A stretch of 64,000 nt of DNA, taken from assembly GCF_018143015.1 (NCBI RefSeq), contig NC_054743.1, positions 41,372,922 to 41,436,921 of the forward strand, given 5' to 3'. Under the pieces are notes generated by a model. That model ran no database searches and was not told the DNA's origin. It saw only the letters and a program-made list of their open reading frames with translations. Position numbers and translations under genes: made by a program. Shown piece by piece: positions 58,501 through 64,000 of the stretch (within the stretch, counting starts at the first letter, position 1; each line of letters opens with the position of its first letter). The stretch comes from Lytechinus variegatus. Its lineage: Eukaryota; Echinodermata; Echinoidea; Temnopleuroida; Toxopneustidae.

Positions 58501-61500
58501 AGGGAATACATGTAATAACAGAGAACAAGGTTATATCATAACCTTGTTCATTGAATGAGTGGCAAAGCCAAAGTCCATAAAACACACAAAACATATTCAA
58601 CACATACCTTTATGGTTAATGAATGCAATGCATCATGGGATGGATTTCTAGTAAACAGGGAGGCAAGCATAACCAAAAGATATAGTCCGAGGCATTGGAA
58701 AGTATCTCACACTCAATATTTATCTTTCAATGTCACTCATAATCATTGTTCATAATTTTGGGCATATTTTTGTGTATGCCCTCTATTGGTGGAAAGTAAT
58801 ATGGCAAGAAAATTTTCATTTTTCAATCTCTATTTTTAATAAAGAAAAAATAATTTAAAGAATCAAATTTACATAAGAGCCAAGTTATACGATGAATAGC
58901 TGTATTGGAAACTGACAGTGAAAAAAAATCAAGCATTTGTCCCATAGAAAAAGAGAAAATAAGCCAAAATTGCCAGCCTTATTTTGCCACACATGGAGAT
59001 GTAACTGAGAACCACCCAAGGGTCACTTGTTCACCACTTGTTCACTGCTACCACCCTGCCTGTGGGGAATCTACAGGTAGGACTATGGTATGCCAATGTT
59101 GTACAGAGCACACACTTTAAAAAATCATTAAAATATCACTTTTGTGACCAAAATTACTAATTTCCATACAGTTGAAATCTATTTTTCATTAGTAACTTGG
59201 GAATAATTTTTGTATTCACCAGAGCGCTCAAAAACTTGAATTTGGGGCATATTTTTTGTATGCCCTCTATTGGTGGAAAGTAATATGTCAAGAAAATTTT
59301 CATTTTTTGATCTCTATTTTTAATTAAGAAAAAAATGATTTAAAGAATCAAATTTAAATAAGAGTCAAGTTGTATGAATAATAGGTGTGATGGAAATTGT
59401 CAGTGCAAAAAAATCAAGCATTCGCCCCAAAGAAAAAGAGAAAATAAGCCAAACATTGCCACCCTTATTTTGCCACACATGGAGATATAACTGAGAACAA
59501 GGTTATATTATAACCTTGTTCATTGAATGAGTGCCAAGGGTCATTACCATCCTGCCTGTGGGGAATCTATAGGTCGGACTATGGTATGCCAATGTTGTAC
59601 ACAGCACACAATTTAAAAAATCATTAAAATATCACTTTTGTGACCAAAAATACTAATTTCCATACAGTTTAAAGTTATTTTTCATTAGTAACTTGGGGTA
59701 ATTTTTGTATTCACCAGGGCGCTCGAAAACTTGAATTTTGGGCATATTTTTGTGTACGCCCTCTATTGGTGGAAAGTAAAAATGGCACAATAATTGTAGT
59801 TTTTCAATCTCTATTTTCAATTAAGAAAAACTAATTTTAAGAATCAAATTTACTTAAGAGCCAAATTATATGATGAATAGCTGTAATGGAACCTGACAGT
59901 GTCAAAAAATCAGGCATTTGTCTCAAAGAAAAAGAGAAAATAAGCCAAACATTGCCAACCTTGTTTCACCACACAGGGAGGAGTAACAGAGAACAAGATT
60001 ATAATTTTATATCATAACCTTGTTCATAGAATGAGTGACTGAGGACAAGGTTGACATAACCTTGTCTTCTTCATTAAAAGGACAAGTCCACCCCAACAAA
60101 AACTTGATTTGAATAAAAAGAGAAAAATTCAACAAGCATAACAATGAAAATGTCATCAAAATCGGATGTAAAATAAGAAAGTTATTACATTTCAAAGTTT
60201 CGCTTAATTTCACAAAATGAGAGAGTCAATGATGTCATTCATTCACTATTTCTTTTGTTTTTTATTGTTTGAAAAATGAAATATTTTGATTTTCTCGTCA
60301 TTGTCATGTGAAATAAAATTTCATTCCTCCCTGAACACGTGGAATTCCATTATTTTAACATTTTGTGCTACAGGCAAGGAGGTCCTAATCGTCAAATTCG
60401 TAAAAAATTGAAATATTGTATAATTCAAACAATAAAAAACAAAAGAAATAGTGAGTGAGTGACATCAGCGACTCTCTCATTTGGATGTAACTGGCTCGTT
60501 CATATAACTATTTTGTTAAAAATAAGCGAAACTTTGAATTGTCATAACTTTCTTATTTCACAATCACATCCGATTTTGATGAAATCTTCAGCATTGTGCT
60601 TGTCTGATTTTTCTCTATTGATTCAATCAACATTTTTCTGAGGTGGACTTGACCTTTAGTTTAATGAGTGGGCATGGCCACTCATTCTGGATGCGAATCT
60701 GAAGTGACAATGCCAATGGCAGTTTTCCTTTATTTTTAGCCCCTCGGAGCTGATTCCCAACAATTTATACCGACTCAGACATGATCAAGACAAGATGATC
60801 ATGACATGATGGACAGACTGTCTGTCTCAATTCTTGACAAAAAAAAATCTTCAAAGTTCAACTCAAGTCCCAAGACTGGCCACTCATGGTTACAAATCGT
60901 CGCATGTGTGAAGGATTCATATGCACCTGGTGCACGCGAATCTTTCACACCATTTTTACTAAAATAACTATGACTTTACATCATAGCTATGAATTATACT
61001 TGTTCTATGACACTTACCGAACCATATGAATCGTTCGTTGAATACTCTTTGCTGTTTTTTTTAATAAAATAAGAGCATTTTTCGTGATCTTGATGTAGAT
61101 GCCTCTTGATCAGCGTTGATATCAACTTTTGCCTAAAGAGGGCGCGCGATATTATTCACCAGAAGCCGGTAGGCACTTAAGAACCAAGTTTGAAAGGATA
61201 CTCGTAAAATTATGTCACTCTCGCCGATGAATATTCATTTGATCGTGGCGTGCGTGTTCAATACACACTGAGTGCATGCATGCAGAGAGTTTGTATTGAA
61301 CACGCACGACCACGATCTAATGAATATTCATCGCGAGAGTGACATAATTTTACGAGTGTCCTTTCAAACTTGGTTCTTAAGTGCCTACCGTACCTTTGTT
61401 TACGGTGTTGCAAGCTAGCTGCATTCTAGGCGATCAGCATTATTTTCTTGCTCGTTCAATCCACTTTCATCATCATCTTGTCAAAAGATGGCATACTTTA

Positions 61501-62652
61501 CCAATACATGAGATGCAACCTGTTGATTTTTGGTACAATTTCCTATTACGCGCTGACGACTTGAATTGAGAATGTTCGATACGAAAAATTGCTTTTCGAT
61601 TGTTGTTTGCGTACTTTCCACCGCAGTATTAAGGACGGATCGAACAGAGTATCCTGGTTGAGACTTGGAGGTAAGCGATAAAAATAGTTTTATAAATAAT
61701 TTCCAATTCATTTTTTTTTTAACTTAAACTATTAAAAAAGAAATCATTAGTGGAGAAATACTGAAACGTTTGGCGTTTTTTATTCCCTCACATTCGTGTG
61801 ATGAATGAAAACGTCAAAGTCCACTATGAAACCACATGCGTTGTGCGAGGTTAGTATTACTAACCTCGCATGTTGTGTGAGTGAAGACTGGCAAGAGTCA
61901 AGTTGTCAGTAGAGGCGCACGGCCAATATTGGAGACTGTCTCCCATGAGAGAGATTATCTCCAAAATCAGAGACTTTTATAAAGAAATTGGGTATCCAAT
62001 TTCAGAGACAGTCTCCAGTTTGGGAGACCAATTTTCTAGGATTACCTTGGCGGCAAATAAAAATGTGATAAGCAGATTCCTCATGAAATATTACCCCTTT
62101 TCACCGTCTTCTTTAAAAATTCACCGTCTACTTTTGTTTTTATAAGGATTTTTGTTGTCATCCACACACAAAACAAATGGGCTTCTGACCTCAGTGGGAC
62201 AAAAGTTTGGGTGGAAAAAATCATGCTTTTGTTGGTGTTGTTTCTTTTGTTCTTTTGCAAAGCAAGTCTCCAATATGGGAGATAGTCTCCCTTATTGGAG
62301 AGAGTCTCCCATATTGGCCGTGCGCCTCTACTGGTACTGGTTGTGAATGATTTTTTAAAGTAAACTTCCTTTCTTTTTTGTTAACATATTTATAAGTTAT
62401 ATCAATAAAGCTTTATAATTTGGTAAAGACAGACCACTTCCATATCAAGCTACAATGGTAACATAAGGCCCAAAAATGAATATCTGTTTAAAAATAAAAC
62501 AAAAGTTAAAGTAACAAAAACGTCAGTCAACATTTATCCGGCAATAACTAACACAAAATGGCACGTCTCGGACTGCACACAAAAAAATGGAAGCTGAAAA
62601 TTTGCAAAAGGTACAAAATCATTACCGAAGCGTATGTTGAATATCTATCCAT
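46974..62652 (-). CDS. CEP57: CEP57 / CEP57L1-family centrosomal protein
   Basis: Centrosome scaffold protein (CEP57, also called translokin, or its paralogue CEP57L1); the N-terminal coiled coil localises and multimerises, the C-terminal half binds microtubules (established for the family). Exons: 62626-62652, 57391-57622, 56625-56810, 55325-55566, 53001-53078, 51795-51953, 50565-50779, 47980-48124, 46974-47231; phases agree, 1542 nt, 513 residues (human CEP57 is 500). Diagnostic matches: PESNSR joined to AVVSALRGLQEKIRKLELER, LLEKQLEYMRRMVQSAESDR, KLEREYNRLT, RTLAETNRILL, QIPFVVGKSTTPSHSVNANL, KMEAKGDQIAKLKKHKEQ and RNLQMLRDMQVLQTSL ending VSWD. Coiled coil about residues 85-275. A large first intron (about 5 kb) is filled with repeats. 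Paralogue identity is not decidable here. Confidence 0.93.
47786..47932. repeat. Short fold-back MITE
   Basis: 'cacaaaaagttgatatgata' and 'ttgctggaatgtcaact' at the left are inverted at the right (agttgacattccagcaagtt, taacaactttttatgaaaa). CEP57 intron 8. Confidence 0.8.
47980..48124 (-). CDS. CEP57: CEP57 exon 8: microtubule-binding domain
   Basis: Encodes LEHQDLAKQIRETEDPHIRE, DLERELDNLVFKMEAKGDQI and AKLKKHKEQ; aligns with HQQLAKLI...LE.ELE.LV.RMEAKA.QI of human CEP57. Acceptor TTCACAG preceded by the pyrimidine side of a long GA-rich tract. Confidence 0.95.
48125..48460 (+). repeat. GA-rich low-complexity tract
   Basis: About 330 bp, nearly all purine on the plus strand, built from aga/gaa/gga variants (aagtagaaagaaatggagag recurs in part). 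On the transcribed strand it is an extended pyrimidine tract leading to the CEP57 exon 8 acceptor. Confidence 0.85.
49022..49262. repeat. Diverged direct repeat, period about 178 bp
   Basis: 'ctacacatcatgaatatgca' followed by 'ctcatttgcatatctcatta' occurs at about 49031 and 49209. Confidence 0.8.
49795..50236. mobile_element. Fold-back MITE
   Basis: Ends 'tagtctgcaggcacagacct' and inverted 'aggtctgtgcctgcagacta'. Pairing continues inward (catttgtctagtgcataatc / gcattatgcactatgc), and a second mirrored pair lies near 49975-50060. CEP57 intron 7. Confidence 0.85.
50565..50779 (-). CDS. CEP57: CEP57 exon 7: microtubule-binding domain
   Basis: Encodes STTPSHSVNANLQNVLAILK, THNTAWCGNGPLAPHR, a Ser-rich linker and DLVLGLQEEFALMGL. 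S.SPSH.V.AN.Q.VL and LQ.EF..M are conserved. Donor GTAAGT, phase 2 out. Confidence 0.95.
51094..51225. repeat. Family B MITE
   Basis: GGGTCCAGTAACACAAAGGT to inverted GCTTTGTGTTACGGGGCCC; the clearest palindromic copy of the family. Confidence 0.8.
51219..51364. repeat. Family B MITE, abutting copy
   Basis: Starts in the shared GGGGCCC of the preceding element (GGGCCCGTAACACAAAGGTT) and ends CTAACCTTTGTGAAATGGGC. Different interior, so a separate subfamily. Confidence 0.75.
51478..51735 (-). repeat. tRNA-Glu-derived SINE, minus strand
   Basis: Reverse complement of the 9888 family: tail 'tatatagcgctttttgcctg' at the left, 'cacctgggtcgagtgcagca' in the body, and head 'aggattcgaacccacgaccc' and 'gaaccactagaccacaac' at the right. 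CEP57 intron 6. Confidence 0.85.
51795..51953 (-). CDS. CEP57: CEP57 exon 6
   Basis: Encodes LRTLAETNRILLATEQATEE, a very basic run (RPRKVKKKRKKVPQPTS) and HCTGQIPFVVGK. ETNR.L and PFV.GK are family signatures at the start of the microtubule-binding half. Acceptor TTTCAG, donor GTAAAT. Confidence 0.95.
52594..52873. mobile_element. Family A MITE, best-preserved copy, 280 bp
   Basis: Termini GGGCCCCGTCTTACAAAGAG and exact inverted copy CTCTTTGTAAGACGGGGCCC; the match continues through 'ttacgattgatccgatcaat' with one mismatch in about 41 bp. CEP57 intron 5, adjacent to exon 5. Confidence 0.85.
53001..53078 (-). CDS. CEP57: CEP57 exon 5: coiled coil
   Basis: Encodes SKIRDLENRLREERRQRKML then LDREAE, highly charged helix equivalent to human KMQELEAKLHEEEQERKRMQ. 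78 nt, phase 0 both ends. Donor GAG|GTTTGC. Confidence 0.85.
53223..54009. mobile_element. Inverted-repeat element, about 790 bp
   Basis: Ends 'ggtagtattctgaaaattgt' + 'cttaa' and inverted 'ttaagacaattatcagaata' + 'cggccc'. Internal mirrored blocks (cagtattcaaaaaattgtct; attttcagaatacct). Its own 74-codon frames are not protein-like. CEP57 intron 4. Confidence 0.75.
55325..55566 (-). CDS. CEP57: CEP57 exon 4: coiled coil
   Basis: Encodes EVQSQLSGADQRIPLLEKQL, EYMRRMVQSAESDRQAALKM and KLREY-like heptads ending NRLTDNQSVSQ. Strong match to LLEKQLEYMR.M...AE in vertebrate CEP57. Noticeably GC-richer than flanking intron. Donor GTAATT. Confidence 0.95.
55631..56237. mobile_element. Family D long-arm MITE
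   Basis: TTTAAAGGTCAAGTCCACCT to inverted GGTGGACTTGTCCTTTAAA. The middle (ggaattccacgtgttcaggg) is identical in reverse to the 60074 copy. CEP57 intron 3, just past exon 4's acceptor. Confidence 0.85.
56625..56810 (-). CDS. CEP57: CEP57 exon 3: coiled coil
   Basis: Encodes AVVSALRGLQEKIRKLELER, AQAETNLKSLSKETSQYRQT and LQEPTATKRRTQKETQTARD. Start of the centrosome-localisation coiled coil. Acceptor TTTCACAG; donor GTATAA. Confidence 0.95.
57045..57345. repeat. Dispersed retro-derived repeat
   Basis: Begins 'aataataatagataagattt' + 'atatagcgcactttccatct', then 'gctcaaggcgcttcagagca'. Resembles 190-440 and the tails of the SINEs. CEP57 intron 2, abutting exon 2's donor. Confidence 0.5.
57391..57622 (-). 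CDS. CEP57: CEP57 exon 2
   Basis: Encodes TSTRRPDGVGGLASPYGKTT, GKLGGMDGRMPGDDMSFNVE and on to PEQVRAVPESNSR; the PESNSR end is shared with human CEP57. Acceptor TTTGCAAG, donor GTGAGA, phase 1 out. Pro/Gly-rich, probably disordered. Confidence 0.85.
58130..60060 (+). repeat. Tandem array, four units of about 485-495 bp
   Basis: The phrase 'gggcatatttttgtgtatgc' + 'cctctattgg' or a close variant recurs near 58275, 58760, 59247 and 59740. 'ctgagaacaaggttatatta'-type text and 'ttattttgccacacatggag' recur with the same spacing. Units have diverged by scattered substitutions. In CEP57 intron 1. Confidence 0.85.
60074..60662. mobile_element. Family D long-arm MITE, opposite orientation
   Basis: TTAAAAGGACAAGTCCACCC to inverted GAGGTGGACTTGACCTTTAG. 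Inserted directly at the end of the 490-bp tandem array. Confidence 0.85.
61166..61392. mobile_element. Fold-back element with about 100-bp arms
   Basis: 'ggtaggcacttaagaaccaa' to inverted 'ttggttcttaagtgcctacc', pairing through 'attatgtcactctcg' and 'gaatattcat' to a centre at 'tgagtgcatgcatgcagaga'. Minor mismatches only. CEP57 intron 1. Confidence 0.9.
61844..61870. repeat. 27-bp perfect palindrome
   Basis: TGCGAGGTTAGTA-T-TACTAACCTCGCA; just upstream of a family H element. Confidence 0.9.
61907..62333. mobile_element. Family H MITE, 427 bp
   Basis: Termini CAGTAGAGGCGCACGGCCAA and inverted TTGGCCGTGCGCCTCTACTG (20 bp, exact). Repeated 'gagactgtctcccat' palindromes near both ends. Interior (acaaaacaaatgggcttctg) matches 25968-26366. 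Confidence 0.9.
62626..62652 (-). CDS. CEP57: CEP57 exon 1, proposed start
   Basis: 27 nt coding MDRYSTYAS followed by donor GTAATG. Phase 0 fits exon 2. Chosen because exon 2 has no plausible initiator before its acceptor and this ATG opens a short frame into a donor. Short exon, so treat as a hypothesis; a partly similar in-frame stretch with a stronger donor is at 61015-61050. Confidence 0.45.
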
Positions 62653-64000
62653 AGAATTAATTGACAGTGAAAGTGTCAGCAGAATATCCTATCCTGATCT
62701 CGCATCTAGCTTGTAGGCCTAATGTAATAAAAAGATGAAAATCTCCACGAAATCTCCAACTACCGCGCACAAACAATTTGAATGACTCAACTACAGATGG
62801 CGCTAGACCACTAAAATTGTGCGCATCGCATAATACAAATGGGGATGGCGTATTTCGATCCGTTCGACACCCTCAAAATGGGTCAAAATATTTACCACTC
62901 CATACCCCCCCCCCCCAAAAAAAAAGGAGAGATCGGGCAATAAAATGTGTTAAAAAAAAAAAAAATGAGTGGTAGGAAGAAGAACGATTTTTTTTCTTTC
63001 TCTGCTGAAAATTTTAGGGCGTATAGGTAAGGATTTTGACTTCTCACGACAAAAAATAGATTGCTTCATAACTATTATTTTATTTCTAATTCTATACATT
63101 TTTATTGAGGCCAATTTTAAAAGGCGCAATGGGGACAATCCATAGAGATCTAAATATCCATACATGGGCCACCTTTTGGGGAGGGGGCTCAGTGAGTAAA
63201 TGTGTAAAAAAAAAATCGGTGACAATAACAGGGCCGTTACATCTTTTTCAAAGATTGGTATTGAACATTGTGTGCAACGAATGCCCCCAGGGGAGCAGTC
63301 AAATGTATTGCTGTGCACATGCATGACCAAATTATTTCCAAACACCCCCTTAACAAGTTTTTCTCTGTGTGCAAAATAACCCCCTAAACATTACACATTT
63401 TTGTCCCTAAACAAGTTTTGTCTAGTTTCTAACAATTAGCTTAAATATACAACAAAAAATACAAAACTATATTCATTATGAGTGATGTCCCCAGTGCAGT
63501 TATGGGGTCAATATTCCACAATTGGGAAGAACCCGAACACTTTTCAGAAACAAAGCCCCTGGGAAAAAAAATCTTGGAGGACATAAACACGTATGGCTAG
63601 TCTTTAAAAACAAGCTTTGGGGAAAAAATACCCTAAATAAGTTTATTTGCTCTCATTTACTCATATCTGGCTTTATTATTATCATGTTATTCTGTTATGA
63701 CCAACATTATTCTCTAGTCGGATTTCGTTGAATACCATTCTGAATATCTTATTAAACCCGATAGGGCCTGCTTCTATAATATTTTCTTCGATACGGTGCC
63801 TGAGACCAGAAGAATAAAATCATCTTCCAAATATGACAGACTAATTGTCAGTTTTGTTGCATTCATGATCTATTTCATAATGTTATTATCATTTTACAAA
63901 AAATATGGAGTGCAAAGAACCATTCAAAATCAAACTGAAAAGTCCGACAAAATTATGTGTCAAATAAACGGGGAGTCGTGATTGGGGGCGGGAGCAAAAA
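62653..64000. other. CEP57 upstream flank
   Basis: Should include the CEP57 promoter if exon 1 is right. 63340-63660 holds a repetitive passage (cacccccttaacaagttttt; ataaccccctaaacattaca; tgtccctaaacaagttttgt) of unknown class. No gene supported; the 60-130-codon frames here show no protein family. Confidence 0.5.

Overview
The window is animal nuclear DNA: short exons with GT-AG introns, AT-rich introns, and many short inverted-repeat transposon relics and tRNA-derived SINEs. The protein families and the style of the SINEs (tRNA-Glu-like head, tail ending in a 'tatatagcgctttt'-type motif) fit a marine deuterostome. A sea urchin is my best guess; this is inference, not proof.

Three conserved protein-coding genes account for essentially all real coding sequence. 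(1) Minus strand, 27266 down to 1 and running off the left edge: a SENP6/SENP7-family SUMO protease. Nineteen exons can be chained with consistent splice phases, giving about 1306 residues. The catalytic domain starts (L-F-V-Y-P-P-P-P) and its catalytic histidine (A-H-W-F) is present, but the aspartate and cysteine lie outside the window. (2) Plus strand, 27824-41180: a complete UTP14 homologue (UTP14A type, small-subunit processome), 13 exons and 802 residues. (3) Minus strand, 62652-46974: a CEP57-family centrosomal protein, nine exons and 513 residues, including a proposed 27-nt first coding exon.

Layout: SENP6/7 and UTP14A are head-to-head with only 557 bp between start codons, so they probably share a bidirectional promoter. 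UTP14A and CEP57 are tail-to-tail, separated by about 5.8 kb of repeat-rich intergenic DNA. The three genes act in SUMO chain editing, ribosome assembly and centrosome structure; there is no operon-like logic between them.

The rest is repeats. They include a 2,175-bp element with a perfect 8-bp target duplication (hAT-like), a related 814-bp element, TTAA-flanked piggyBac-like MITEs, several families of palindromic MITEs (labelled A-D, G, H here for cross-reference), fold-back elements, tRNA-derived SINEs (one split by a later insertion), a four-unit tandem array of about 490 bp per unit, and a (GAT)n tract of about 0.5 kb beside a splice donor. I saw no CRISPR array, rRNA, functional tRNA gene or bacterial-type system, and no wholly new gene system. 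The most unusual items are an exon-start duplication in the last SENP intron, a compact cysteine cluster plus SUMO-interacting motif in the SENP amino-terminal region, and an almost perfect hairpin in a UTP14A intron.
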